From Melitaea cinxia (lineage: Eukaryota > Arthropoda > Insecta > Lepidoptera > Nymphalidae): a stretch of DNA of 64,000 nt. The notes beneath the pieces were generated by a model that was not told the DNA's origin, did not search any database, and saw only the letters and a program-made list of their open reading frames with translations. Each line of letters begins with the position of its first letter. The stretch's first letter is position 1. Positions 1-11,111 of the stretch are shown one piece after another. Location of the stretch: the NCBI RefSeq assembly GCF_905220565.1, contig NC_059419.1, forward strand, positions 9,254,670 through 9,318,669, written 5' to 3'. The translations under genes and the position numbers were made by a program.

Positions 1-55
1 ATATATATATATATATATACGGTCGAATTGAGTAACCTCCTCCTTTTTTTGAAAT
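1..55 (-). repeat. End of a C-related repeat with (AT)n
   Basis: An AT dinucleotide run is followed by the sequence tacggtcgaattgagtaacc and a T-rich stretch ending in a gaaatcggtt-like motif. The same end recurs at 26,650-26,700 and 52,030-52,080, so this is one terminus of an interspersed repeat related to family C. The rest of it lies outside the window. Confidence 0.6.
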
Positions 56-749
56 CGGTTGAAAAGAAGACAAATTGCGAAGATTACTTATTATTATTGA
101 TTATTATATATAAACCAGATGCATAGCAAAGACAATCGATTGTGAAGTATCAATTTCGTCCAAGCACAGTACACACAAGGAACTCATTTTTTACGTAATT
201 ATTACTTGCGCTGAAGCGATACAGCCGTGCTTCCATGAGCGCGTTTCGGCGCGGAATGACGAACGACGATGGTTCACTTGTAAAAAATGTATGAAGAAAT
301 TTGAGAGCGTTTCTTATTTTTCTCATAAATGGAAATATTATTTATTTTTATATAAAATATCTAGCGCTACGCATAGAGGACTAAATAAGCAACAATTTCT
401 TAGTGTATTTATTTTTCTTAGTGCAGTGTATTTAGGCTATAATGGTTCCAATTCAGACCCGTCTTTTTTTAATTTTTTGCGATTTCTGTGATGGTTAAAC
501 TGTATTTGTGTGAAAATTTTGTATGGGGCTATAGAATTTTTATGGTCTCACTCGGAGATGAATATATTATCTTTCATTTGAAACCAAGATATCCTCTCAG
601 GGTGACTCCTAATTAATTAAAATGGTACGTGAAAAACACTGATATTTGTAGAAAAATGTGATAGCGTCCTTAATATATACAAATAAATGAAATTTTAGTG
701 TCTGTTTGTAATATTAAAATAACCTCTACTACTACTAGCACTAGTTATT

Positions 750-1541
750 AAGCTTTTATTTATTTATTTATTTTTTTCTTTTATTTAGGAACAAACAGTT
801 GCATACAATGTAATAAAAATACATTTATGATAATAATTTTAAACCTATAGCTCCCTGAAATACCATACAAAATAAAAATAAAATAAAATATGAAACTTGT
901 ACAGCTAGATTGTTACATTTTTAAAAGAAGAAAATATTTTATTCATTCAATGCTCTGATTAGATCTCTTTTAAAGATTTCTTTACTCATACCAAATATAT
1001 CTATATCACTTAATCTATCATTATACAATTTACATGTACGTCGTATGAAACTATTGGCGGTGTAGCGTGCCCTACTTTTAGGTATTGTAAACAAATCCTT
1101 TTTGCGGACACTTCTTTCTTGCCTGCGAGGAATGCGGAAGTAGATATTAGAAAGCAGAAAAGGGGCATCAACCATATTATTCAGAATCTTAAATAGATAA
1201 ATTGCATCGTTACAGTCTCGCCTTTCAGTAAGGCCTGACAACTTGTGTACTTTTAAAGAACTGCTATAGTCTATATAATTATTGCCAACCCTATACTCTA
1301 ACGACTTAAGAAATTTCTTTTGCAATCTCTCTATTTTCTCTACATGTACTTTTTGATAAGGATTCCAGACGCAGCTAGCAAATTCTAAACGACTACGGAC
1401 ATAGCTGTTATATAGAATCTTATAGGTGAAAGCACTTTTAAATGGTTTACCCACACGCAAAATGAAACCTAAAAATTTATATGCCTTATTTAAAATATTT
1501 TCAATATGAGATATGTAACTTAATTTAGAATCTAGTATTTA
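750..1541 (-). pseudogene. 5'-truncated LINE, reverse transcriptase C-terminal part
   Basis: Read on the minus strand, an open frame of about 200 codons (1,541 down to the stop at 939) contains YNSYVRSRLEFASCVWNP and IERLQKKFLK. These are typical of the region after the reverse transcriptase palm in jockey/CR1-type LINEs, where the family motif is close to LVRSRLEYAS..W.P...IE..Q..F. After the stop there is about 190 bases of AT-rich 3' sequence ending in an AAATA-type repeat tail near 755-775. The endonuclease, the catalytic YxDD region and ORF1 are absent, as expected for a 5'-truncated insertion. The readable part has no internal stop, so the copy is not very old. Confidence 0.85.
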
Positions 1542-1880
1542 TACTAACAATTATGGATATTTTGCTATCCGAGTAATATATATTTTTAATGACAGTAGAA
1601 TAAAAAATCGTATACACAATTTCACTATATAATCCGTTGGTGCACTATATGTAGCCCTTCATTTGAGCCCAAACAAGCTTAATTGGGTTCAGCTCACAGT
1701 GGACGTACTCGTATGACGCGACAAATTGTGAACATAGCCATCTCGTCTACGACAAATTTTTCAAAGCGATCTTTGTTTTTCCTAACTAAATCCAAAAGTT
1801 GCAACTTTTAATATTGATATGTAGCAAGCAATATTTTTTGACTGTAGCCATTCAATAAGGTCTTGCCTTGTTATAATAAA

Positions 1881-2035
1881 CTAGCTGTGCCCCGCGGTTT
1901 CACACGATTTGCAAAAAAATAGCCTTTACCCTTCCTCGATCCAACACTGAAATAATATTTCAAATCGGACCAGTAGTTTCTGAGATTAGCGCGTTCAAAC
2001 AAACAAACTCTTCAGCTTTATAATATTAGTACAGA
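1881..2035 (-). mobile_element. Short non-autonomous Helitron
   Basis: The plus strand starts ctagctgtgccccgcggttt, the reverse complement of a Helitron 3' end (GC hairpin, then CTAG). It finishes ataatattagtacaga, the reverse complement of a 5' TCTRTACTAATAT start. The interior phrase 'aaatcggaccagtagtttctgagattagcg' type is shared with 44,995-45,220. At 155 bp it has no coding capacity and would depend on a Rep/helicase supplied elsewhere. Confidence 0.75.
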
Positions 2036-3304
2036 TTATTTTGAGAACATAATTTCTTTCTATTAAGCCGACTTAAAAAAAGAAGGGGGCTTTCAATTCG
2101 ACTATATTTTTTTGTGTTACAGTTACCTCATAACATTTACTCGAAATGCCTATTTTAAAGATTCTTCTAATTTTCATCGAGATCTGACGAGTACTTTTTG
2201 AGCCATCTATTTCATTTCAGATAATTTTTTGTCTACCTACCTTTTACTACCTGTCGATATTAATTTAGGTCAAGGAATATAGTACTCTCTATCGATTTAG
2301 GTCGATTTATTTTCCTTTGCAGCAACACAATTCCTGTAAGCAAACACAATAATTGAGAAAAAATACAATATCTACATTGTTTCTGTCACATTTAAAGTTA
2401 AGATGCTTTTTTTACATTTGAACTCAAATTAGTTACCTACGAGTTGAAGTTATGAACATTCTTTCCATATTATACTTTAAATTAGCTGATTTCTTGTACC
2501 TCAAACCGTTTACTTATAGATATATTATATTTATAATTTTTATATTTATTAATAGAATTCCCGATGTATTATCATATTAATTGTTGTCTTTCGTTGTTTT
2601 TTTTTTTACATATTAATATTTAGTTTAATAATTTTACCTACATATTTTAACTTTTTTCTTTTAAATATTTTTTACTGTTTTAGCACGGGTTTTAATTGTT
2701 GTAATTTTTTTTGATAGTTTGTTTTATACTTTTATTGATGAGTTAGTTACGGAACCACGATCCCACGAATATGCTGACGTACCAAACAGATGGAAAGTTC
2801 CCAGGCGACCACCGCATGAGTTTCCCATATTGGCCGAGTTCTCCGTATTAGCCTTTCAATGCCCCATTGTTCTAATTTTTAACTTTATTAATTGTATAAT
2901 TATTTCGATCACTTTTTATTCCCACTTCGAATAAAGTAGTCGTTAGTCTTAAGAATAATTGTATTAATCTAGTATTAATAAATAATTATAAATTATTCGG
3001 TTTTTTTTCGACCTCCTAACTGCTGCAAACGTAATTAGTTAATTTTTCATAAGATAGATATTTATTGTTAGTATAAGTTTCGAAGCAACTGTTTAAAGTG
3101 TATTGCATGCTGAGTTAGCCTGGAAGTGTGGTGTATAGTGTAAGATATTCTGTTTAACTATATAATTATGATAGAAACCACTGTATACTACGTTGGCTTC
3201 CTATGTAAATAAATAAATAAATAAATAAAAATAAATAAATTTACGGTTTAAGAATACTTAATTATTTTTTAAATTTAAAGGAAATTACTTATTTGGTACT
3301 AGAG
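2036..3304. other. AT-rich stretch without a recognised gene
   Basis: I see no gene. A degenerate family C 5' end lies at about 2,070-2,110 (gccgactt...aattcgactat). An (AAAT)n microsatellite lies at about 3,205-3,240. The short open frame at 2,719-2,934 has no recognisable domain and ordinary intergenic composition. Confidence 0.6.
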
Positions 3305-3490
3305 TGGCAAACATGCGTTCGTCAATTAGCGGTTACCGCAACCTCGCCAGGAGCCTACTTTACTCACCACAAGAACACAACAATACTTTAAACGTGTTAT
3401 TTAGCTGAGATCTTCTGAAAGGTCCTAATGCAGTACTTCCTCAGCCAGACTGCTCCAAATTTGAGGATATTTCTTGCTGTGCCAAAAAAA
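3305..3490 (+). repeat. Family A interspersed repeat, diverged
   Basis: The order is a 'gcaaacatgcgttcg' head, then a block with aggagcctactttactcacc, then gaacacaacaatactt, then a tail gatatttcttgctgtgcc. This matches the better-preserved copies at 32,622-32,900 and 57,212-57,485. The head is worn and the middle block (cagcaccagaagcatcgcaa) is missing. Confidence 0.7.
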
Positions 3491-3559
3491 CCTAATGTCA
3501 TTGTTGCCTTTAAATATATAAAATCTACTAGATGAATTTTTCCCCGACATTGCAACACA

Positions 3560-3866
3560 CAATCAAAGAGTGACGGTAAGTACAAAAGTGTATACACACA
3601 CATATATGGATATGCGTGTATACATAGCAGCGTGGGAACAAGAGCAGGCGGGGTGTGTCTTATCCTCTAGCCACACTGGCCACGTGTAGCTAGAAATTAA
3701 GATAAGCCTTAGCTATATTGCTTTAGCTTTGTGCGTTCATAAGCCAAGTTAGCGCAGCTTGACGAACTGCTTCCCCCGCCAAGGCCACGGCCCTGCCGGT
3801 CCCCGGTGTTAGAGACGCGCGGACTGTGTTTATTGCAATGTTTTTCAAAAACTTTGATAGCGTGAT
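3560..3866 (+). repeat. Family J repeat ending in the ACTTTGATAGCG core
   Basis: This stretch is shared with 10,440-10,735. Common elements are 'gagt.acggtaagtataaaagtgtatacacaca', 'gcgcagcttg.cgaactgctt', 'actg.gtttatt.gcaatgttt', and the last 22-base motif ACTTTGATAGCGTGATTTAG at 3,850-3,872. The two copies differ by many indels, so the family is old. No coding sequence is seen. Confidence 0.65.
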
Positions 3867-4552
3867 TTAGAATATCTTAACACAGGACGAGTGACGTATC
3901 ATATTATCATTACGCACATTGCTTAATTTCCTTTTAGATATACGTGCACATGCAGTTCAATACGGTCTCCATGTTGTAGTCCGAATTTTAAAGATGTCTC
4001 AAAAGTATTTCAGGGTTTGTGGTTAACTTTTAAGTTCTGAAAATATCACTAATATCATAATAGCCTTAATAATTCCAAATAACTTGTAATGTAAGGAAAT
4101 AATATTTTGTAATTGTCACAAATATAGGTACCTACGTATTTACAAAGTTAATCATAGCATATTTGTATAAAAAATATTGAAAATAATTCTTCACCTTGTT
4201 GCTTACATAGATAAAGTCATAATAAAATCTTGTTTTAACTAAACTAATTTTCGTATAAATATCATATACTTATAGATGTATTAATACGCTAAGGCTTAAG
4301 ATGTTTGCCTCCCTTTTTAGAAAAAGCCTCACAATTATTCCACAAAAATTATAGTACCTACTGGGTGACCGCTTAGCTCGGAATTTTGATTAAATCGTGC
4401 GTGTTGCAAATCATATTTAAATACGAATTAGATACTTACGAACTAGGTACGCCTTTAAAACTATTTTGTAGAGGGACTACATATACTTCGTGATTTTGTA
4501 TCATTGTACCTATTGCTGTCCCCAGTTTTTTGTACTAAGATTAATCGCCCTG

Positions 4553-4866
4553 CATCTTGCCGTGCGACTGACCAAATAAGTTGGAGATAGTCAGCGAGCT
4601 TGTACAAGGTAACCGTGCTAATGAACAGTTGGACAACTTTTTAATTGTACGTCGATCGGAAGTGAATTGCGAATCTGATACGATCGGTATCCAATTAATT
4701 AGTCGGATTAATTAGTCGGACAACTTAGTTGTGTATGTGTGCGGGAGCACTATTAGGTTGGCCGAACGCCGTTACGACTAAATCGCAGAGTATATAAGTT
4801 GTCCAACTAATTAATTGGATAGTTGGTCACATAGATTATACACTTATTCAGTCGTACGGCAAGATG
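4553..4866. repeat. Inverted-repeat unit rich in GTTGnnCAACT motifs
   Basis: CATCTTGCCGTGCGACTGA at 4,553 is the reverse complement of TCAGTCGTACGGCAAGATG at about 4,848-4,866, with one mismatch. Between them are repeated words of the form TTGGACAACTT, CCAATTAATTAGTC and ACAACTTAGTTG. The same words recur at 6,330-6,420, beyond a Harbinger transposase exon. I infer that 4.55-6.42 kb holds one or more remnants of the same DNA transposon. Confidence 0.55.
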
Positions 4867-4950
4867 GAACACGACTACACGCGTGCGCGTGATTTCCCTA
4901 CGCCCGGATCTTCGTCGACGGGTACATACTGGTCAAACTTCTCAGTCTGA
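4864..4950 (+). CDS. Possible 28-residue ORF at the repeat boundary
   Basis: An ATG directly at the right end of the inverted repeat opens a 28-codon frame. Its codons are GC-rich in a very AT-rich neighbourhood (ACG CGT GCG CGT, CCC GGA TCT TCG TCG ACG), and it contains PTPGSSSTGTYWSNFSV. I do not recognise it. It could be the start of an accessory ORF of the surrounding transposon or chance. A TATA-like string (agtatataag) lies about 75 bases upstream. Confidence 0.2.
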   Translation: MEHDYTRARDFPTPGSSSTGTYWSNFSV

Positions 4951-5970
4951 ATCAGAATTAATTGATTTGTGAAAAATAAAGTAAACTACTTATAAAAAAT
5001 AAACAGAGTTCAAAAAAGTATAAATAGGAAATTAAAAAATAATAAGACCTATATATAATAAAAATTAAATTAAAAATTAAAAAAAATCCCCACAGATTAT
5101 TGTGTCGGGGTTTTTTTTTTTAATTTTTAATTTTTCATTTTATACTTTTTATAGGTAAACTTTTTATAATGTAAATTTTGTTAAGTTGTAAATACATAGA
5201 TTCTTGTCGAAATTTTTAAAATTTATATTTAAGGTAAAGATTACATTTAAGGTCAAGATTGATTGCTTTTATTTTACTTATTTGCTGATTACTATTTTTT
5301 GTTTCTATAAGTAATATTGTTACTCAATGGTTAGATTTTGTTGTAAATACGTAGGTTCTTGTCAAAAATTTTCAAATTTATATTGTATAGTACATAACAT
5401 ATTATTTTGTAATGTGCACGTGATGTGCTTTCATTTGAGACCCCACTAAATTATATTTGCAGACATTCGGTTATTCTTCCCAACTTTCACCCCCCACGAC
5501 TTTTAAACGACTCAAGCGATTTTCATCAAACATCTAGAAGCAATCACCCGTAATCACCTTTCATACAAAAAAAAAAAAACTAAATTGAAATCGCTTCATC
5601 CATTCGCGAGCTACGGAGCCACAGACAGACTGACAGACACGTCAAATTTATAACACCCCTCTTTTTGCGTCGGGGATCAAAAACGAACTATAAAGTATAC
5701 TCGTACAACAAGACTTGTTTTTATAATACTTGTAAGTATTTAAAACAAAATTGTCATTGCACTCAGGGAACCGTTCTGTGAAACATTTGTTAGTAAGTAT
5801 AAGAGGTACCCCGACTGCAATGATAATTTTGTTTTAAATACTTGTTTTACTTTTAATTAAAAAATTAATTATTCATTTTTACTTTATATTTTGATTATAA
5901 ATGAACGTCAATAAAAAAAATTAAGAAATGAGACTTTGAGATTTTATTAAGCTAGCAGGTACCTACTTAC
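4951..5970. other. AT-rich stretch with two hairpins
   Basis: No gene is seen. A hairpin of A/T arms around 'atccccacagattattgtgtcggggt' lies at about 5,065-5,145. A second inverted repeat pairs aagtatttaaaacaaaattg.cattgca (about 5,733) with its reverse complement at about 5,816-5,850, giving a MITE-like unit of about 120 bp. A Helitron-type 'gcttcatccattcgcgagctacggagcc' fragment lies near 5,590. Confidence 0.5.
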
Positions 5971-6207
5971 CGAATAGTTAATCCAATCCTTTCTTCAACG
6001 GCTATAGCGAGTCGGAAAGGTGTGTCCTGTTTAATTATTGCTGGCCCAATTAGATATACGAGCTGATCAAAAGACGAAATACTCATTCTGTAGTATGAAA
6101 AAAATTTATCTGGATAACATCTGAGTTTAGAATGCAATGTACGATGCTGCCCATATTCTAATCTATTACTTAATATAGGTTGCACCCAAAATTTTCTCTT
6201 TTGTTTT
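5971..6207 (-). pseudogene. PIF/Harbinger transposase, N-terminal exon (HARBI1-like)
   Basis: The minus strand reads FWVQPILSNRLEYGQHRTL, then CYPDKFFSYYRMSISSFDQL, then IIKQDTPFRLAIAVEERIGL. This is the N-terminal part of PIF/Harbinger (HARBI1-type) transposases, where KFF.YFRMS..SF..L is followed by I.KQDT.YR.AI..EERL. The exon closes with a good donor (TATTCG|GTAAGT at 5,971/5,970). A TGA lies in frame immediately upstream (about 6,208), so the start is lost or sits behind another splice. The DDE catalytic part is not found nearby, so I call it a remnant. Confidence 0.8.
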
Positions 6208-6429
6208 CATCTTCTTTTTATTATTAGAGCAATTAGAGCGTTTCTTTTTCCGCATTTTCACGCACACGCACCGCGCTAGCAACACTGTCACTGATTAAAT
6301 CGAATAGTCTGCGGCTAACCAACCGACAAAATAAAGTTGATCAACTAAGTTGTAAACGTACGCACACGTACGCAATTTAGTTGTTCGGTAGTCGGCCAAC
6401 TTAATTGTAAGTGAAGTTATATAGCATCG

Positions 6430-8090
6430 ACCTCCTACCCCCCCCCCCCCCCTTAACATGAGACGTAATTTATGATATGGATTATGGACTCAAACAATCG
6501 TCGCTCATTACAAATTGAGTCCCAAATCACGCTATCAAAGTTTTTAACAAGAATAACTATAAACTTAGTATGCATATCATTGTAATCGGGATCTCGGCTT
6601 CGTAGTGAAGCAGTATTGGCAAGCTGCACTAAATTGTCCAATACTCCGAATAAATAATAGTTATTCGGAGATAAATCTTTCTCAACCTGGCGCTGAGGCT
6701 CACGGCTAAGGGTTGAGAAACAGACTCACGAAACCACTGGGATTACACCCTTTTTTATTTGTTTTATTTGGATATCTGTTTTACCGTTTCGGCCGATAAC
6801 TCTTAAAATAATGGATTGATCAATAATATCCGGTTCATTAAGTGGGCCATAAATCGTAAACGGTAAGTTTTACAATAAAAGTTATAATGAAACAAAAGAA
6901 GCAAAATTTTACTCTCTACGATAATGACCTCAATAACTTTTGTCCTAAGGTGCATAGTTTTCGAGATATCGGCCAAAAACGTTTTTTCAAAATGGTGCTT
7001 GAAGCTACATCTGAATCTATCAGCATTTTGTGATTTCAAACTCAGTAAATGATTCTAAACGTTATGGAGCCATAGAAGAAGAAGAAGAAGATCCTAAATA
7101 TTATTATTATTGGAACGAAGTTCCTTAGGGCAGGCTTGACATTTGGCTGGGCGAGCGACTGAAAAAAATGTGATACTAAAACCGTAAGAAAAATATATAA
7201 CGGAAGTGACGTAATATCAGTCACACGACTGTATAAAATGAGGTTTGTAAAACTAAAATATTACTAGTAAACTTTTTTTTAAATTATTTATGTAATTTTA
7301 TACTGTCGACAAAAATAAATAGTCATATGTTTTTTTATTTCACTTAATAGTTTGAATTATTATTATTATTATTTTGTTTGAAATATTTTATTTTACGATA
7401 TTTGTTATATTCTAAAATACTAAATTTCCTAAATTCTTTTATGTACTTAATTAAAAACCAATTAACAAAATTTAAAAAAATCATGAATTAGAAAATATAT
7501 GTAAAATTCAACATTATTTTTTCAAATTGTGTTGCTTCTATACTATCCGAAGGAACTTCGTTCCTACCTGGTGTCCCATGACTCCGCATAATTTTATATA
7601 TAGTTATTTTACTAGCCAAGTAATAGTTTTAAAGGAAAAGTTTATTCTCTTCCTTTTTGAGCATTTAAATAAAAACTAGTTTTTATGTAGAGAATAAAAT
7701 TTTGCAGAATATTATTAACAATATTTTAAGAGTCATCGGCCGAGATAGTAAAATCGGTATCCAAATAAAAAAGGATGTAATCCCAGTGGTTTCGTACGTC
7801 TGTTTCCCAACCGTAGAAGCCGTGACCCCTCCCGGCGACAGGTTGAGAAGTAAACTCAGTAGTTATCGCTTTGTTCAGTTCCGGAGACAATTCAGTGCAG
7901 CTTGCCAATACTGCTTCACTACGAAACCGAGATCCCGATTACAATGATATGCATACTAAGTTTATAGTTATTCTTGTTAAAAACTTTGATAGCGTGATTT
8001 AGAAGGAATCCACTGGCAACGAGCGACTATTGTTCGAATACCTTACTTAGGGGCCATCAATAAATTACGTCTCACGTTAAGGGGGGTAGA
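6430..8090. mobile_element. Family D foldback element, copy 1
   Basis: The left end (poly-C then ttaacatgagacgtaattta) is the reverse complement of the right end (aataaattacgtctcacgtt then a G run). Long imperfect arms follow inwards. Both arms carry the ACTTTGATAGCGTGATTTAG core (6,525-6,550 reversed; 7,983-8,004), a 'cttcgtagtgaagcagtattggcaagctgcact' block, and 'ccactgggattacaccc'. No transposase is readable. A second pair of arms lies at 19,615-20,960 and 22,660-23,385. About 430 bp of unrelated AT-rich sequence with 'ggaacgaagttcc' motifs separates the arms. Confidence 0.7.
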
Positions 8091-8152
8091 CGAAATCGAC
8101 GAAGAATGACACATATCATAATATATCTAATAATAAATAAATATCTTATAAC

Positions 8153-8302
8153 GACCGTGTGTGTATACACACGGTCGTCTGCTCGTATGGTAAGCAACTT
8201 AATGCTTGTGTTACAGGTAACAGCCGACTGTTATAACTATATATTTTTTTGAAAAAATAAAGTAAATATGTACACACACACACACACATACACACACACA
8301 CA
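8153..8302. repeat. Palindrome and (CA)n microsatellite
   Basis: ACGACCGTGTGT, a four-base centre and ACACACGGTCGT form a near-perfect 28-base palindrome at 8,153-8,180. About 85 bases on, a CA run occupies roughly 8,271-8,301. Confidence 0.7.
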
Positions 8303-8884
8303 GTCCTGTAACAGACACACAGACAGCGGAAGTTCGTTAATCCCGTCGAACATCCTTTGGGTACGGAATCCTAATTAACATAACATTAACATTTTTAAAC
8401 CAATAACATCACTTTCTTGACCGACTATACGTTTTACGATGACTTCGGTTGAATCTAAATTTAATGAGTCGAAATCGAGCTTGATCCATAGTATTCCTCA
8501 AATAGTTTTTTATAATTTTAATTTACTAAATCATCTTTTAGCTTCTGCAGAAGTGACACGAATTGTATGGAATAGGAACATTGCTGTAAATACTTCTTTT
8601 AGGTCACATTCCAACATAAGGATTTGCTCATTATTTCTTTACGAAATTGGTGAATAGTCCACGTTTTTGCCTTACTTAATTCGGGTAAAAGCAGGTGATA
8701 AATATTAAGAAATTGAAGGGAAAATTTTGGGTATATTATATCAGATTATTTACGGTGGAATTGGTCACACTTTTGTAATAAATTTGTTTCATCTACATCC
8801 AGTTTAATAATTGAGTTTGCTCGCAAACGAAAAAAAAACCAACTTCAATTACATTTTTTTTAATTGTTCAAAAATACAAAAAAC

Positions 8885-9269
8885 ACATACTTAACACTTA
8901 TACATAAGCCTGCCACGAAAACTCACAAGACCTTATCCGACAAGCCGCCGCGTCGCATACCATATTATCATATAATATCTATACCGTACCGTACCATATT
9001 ATAGCAATTAAATCTAAACTAAGGTAATTACCAAAATTTTATAACTATTAAACGCTTAAAGATTTCAATAAATGTTCTTTTAGTGATCTTCTACATTTGC
9101 GTTTGTCCGGGTATAACTCTTGTAGGTCTTCGGGAAGTTCATTAACAAATGCAGGTATAATGGTGTTTAACATTCTAGCTCCGTAAAAATTTCTAGCATT
9201 CGGTATAACAATTTTTTTTGAGTTTTGAATACTTCTTAGGGTATTGGGTCTACATTTTTTGATCGACAA
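8885..9269 (-). pseudogene. LINE 3' fragment nested in a family C copy
   Basis: The minus strand encodes about 73 codons including RNFYGARMLNTIIPAFVNEL and KEHLLKSL. This resembles the extreme C-terminus of LINE reverse transcriptase proteins, downstream of the catalytic domain. The tail is at the left, where A-rich and T-rich sequence joins the interrupted family C element. The assignment rests on the YG.R.LN...P..[VL]N.LP pattern and on its position with a tail at the right place. Confidence 0.6.
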
Positions 9270-9469
9270 GTACTATTAAGTAATAGTAGTAGACGAAGAA
9301 ATAGTCAAATCAATTCGCGTTATCAGAGATTACTCAAAAAGTACTTATCAGATCTCAATAAAATTTGAATTGAAATACAATACAAGTATTAGCTTCGAAT
9401 ATTCGAATTCGAATAAAACAAGAATAATTAAAATCGGTAAACTCACCGAAAAATGTTTTTTTTTTTTTA

Positions 9470-9725
9470 AGTGAAGGTGCAGCCTAAGATAGTGCGCGCT
9501 TGCTTAGAAGATGCCTATTCACTCTTGATTTGAAGATACCCAAGTTATAATTACTTGAAAAAACGGAAGCCGGAAGGGCATTCCAAATTTTTGCGGTGCG
9601 TAAAGCAAAAGACTCATGCGATGCCTTGCGGTTCGGTGGTAGAATGATGATGGTGGTAAGTAAAAAGTTATGGGGTATATAATACAACCTAGGTCGACGA
9701 AAACTAGTCAAGTAAATATGCATTA
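9470..9725 (-). pseudogene. LINE 3' fragment, RT C-terminus (second type)
   Basis: The minus-strand frame ends FALRTAKIWNALPASVFSS, then NLGIFKSRVNRHLLSKRAL and a stop. This is the conserved last 40-50 residues of R1/jockey-like LINE proteins (RTAK.WN.LP..VFP..Y....FK..V..HL). A close relative lies at 47,790-48,110 and another worn copy at 11,695-11,815. It interrupts the family C copy at 8,812-9,880. Confidence 0.8.
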
Positions 9726-9900
9726 TTACATATAAGTCGAAAAGTACTTGTCAAATCGCAATTAAATTTAAATCAGGCCACATGACACGCCACACCTTTC
9801 GATAAAAAAATCATCGAAATCAGTTTACTCACTCAAAAGTTCTGAGGTAACATGGATGAAAAAAATAAATCGAATTGATAACCCACGCTAACAAAAGCGT

Positions 9901-10366
9901 GGTAAAAAATGTGCCTTTTATATAAAAAATCATTCGAAGTATTTTTCGCTTCAGCCTTTAATATCCCACTACTGGGCATAGGCCTTGTTCCCGGGTAGGA
10001 GAAGGGTCAGAGCTTAATCCACCACGCTACTCCTATGCGGGTTGGAAGATATATTCACTACTATGAGTAACAATCGCTATCAGGTACATGATAACAACCG
10101 GGACCGAAGGCTTAACGTGCTTTCCGAGGCACGGTGGGGAGACCCACAAGGACTGACAAACAGCCAGACCACGACAAACACCTGTTTGACCAATACAAAT
10201 GTTTGTCATGTGTGGGAATCGAACCCGCATCCGCCAGCGCAACAGGCATAATCCGTGGCTGTGACCGTTGCGCCAACGCGGCAAAAAGTATTAAAGACTA
10301 TTAATTTATATTAACATATAACTGTACTATTAAAAACGACCCAGCGAAGCGGGTATTCACAGCTAG
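9901..10366 (+). mobile_element. Helitron-like repeat interrupted by a SINE
   Basis: The left part 'aaaatgtgccttttatataaaa' and the right part 'aaaacgacccagcgaagcgggtattcacagctag' flank a SINE. The right end has the hairpin-plus-CTAG form of a Helitron 3' end (CTAG at 10,363-10,366). An uninterrupted relative at 19,437-19,612 shows the empty site. Confidence 0.55.
9947..10282 (-). mobile_element. Family B tRNA-derived SINE, full length
   Basis: Read on the minus strand it begins GCCGCGTTGGCGCAACGGTC (A box TGGCGCAACGGT), has the B box GGGTTCGATTCCC, then about 250 bp of body. It ends in the 'cccactactgggcataggcctt' tail shared with many other copies here. At 336 bp it is the most complete copy in the window. 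Flanking AAGTATT at 9,937-9,943 and 10,286-10,292 is a likely 7-bp target-site duplication. The A and B boxes make it a pol III transcription unit; it needs a LINE for movement. Confidence 0.85.
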
Positions 10367-10439
10367 TTATAAATTGTTTTACCTCAACGCGGTTACTAAG
10401 TTGTACTAAATCAATTTCTAAATAAATCTCCGATGTTAG

Positions 10440-10735
10440 AACACGCAATGAATGAGTTACGGTAAGTATAAAAGTGTATACACACACATATGTATGGATA
10501 TGTGTGTATACGCAAGTGTATACGTAACTATGTGGGGACTGGTGCAGGCGGTAGTGCGACTATTATTGCGCGTTCAGATACTTCAGAAACCAAATCGGCG
10601 CAGCTTGGCGAACTGCTTTCTACGCCACGCCGCGCCTGTCCTTGAACGTGATGATGATGATGAATGATGTGAGGACTGCGTTTATTTGCAATGTTTTGCA
10701 GAAACTTTGATAGCGTGATTTAGAATAACTCAACT
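10440..10735 (+). repeat. Family J repeat, copy 2
   Basis: Shared with 3,560-3,866: 'acggtaagtataaaagtgtatacacacacatat', 'cggcgcagcttggcgaactgctt', 'ggactgcgtttatt.gcaatgttttgca'. It ends in the ACTTTGATAGCGTGATTTAG core at about 10,695. A (GAT)n run lies at about 10,650. Confidence 0.65.
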
Positions 10736-11081
10736 TTTTTTATGTAAGTGATATATCCACAGGCTTTTATAATGCCCGTGCTTTTGTTATTCCATATTTT
10801 TCATTTTTTTTTCTTTAAAATCATGCATCGGTACTTTACTGCAGCTTTAGAAATCTTAATAACTAGACTTAGAATCTCTAAAAATCGACGCGAGTCCACT
10901 GACCAAGACTATTCTACATGTTGTTTTTTTAATAGTTATTATTTTTATTATATTTACACTTACTTGTTAACTACAATATGTGTACACTTATTTTCTAGCT
11001 AGAATAACTCAACTTGACATGAACGACTATACAACCACTATATAGCGTGTTCGACTCCTTACTTCGTTGCTTCAAATAGGG

Positions 11082-11111
11082 GTTCCGTAGGTGTTATAAC
11101 ACCTACGGAAC
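11082..11111. repeat. Perfect 30-base palindrome
   Basis: GTTCCGTAGGTGTTA is followed immediately by its exact reverse complement TAACACCTACGGAAC, with no spacer. No matching second copy was noticed in the window. The surrounding 10.9-11.5 kb holds no recognised gene. Confidence 0.9.

Larger units (their letters stand above)
8812..9880 (-). mobile_element. Family C copy split by two LINE fragments
   Basis: In reverse orientation the 3' hairpin end (tttgctcgcaaacgaaaaa then aacttcaattacat) is at 8,815-8,870. The body resumes at about 9,275-9,470 (gacgaagaaatagtcaa...ctcaaaaagtacttatcagatctc). It resumes again at about 9,730-9,880 (ccacacctttcgataaaaa...aaaagttctgaggtaacat). The two gaps hold LINE fragments, so this is a nested insertion whose order of events can be read directly. 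Confidence 0.7.
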
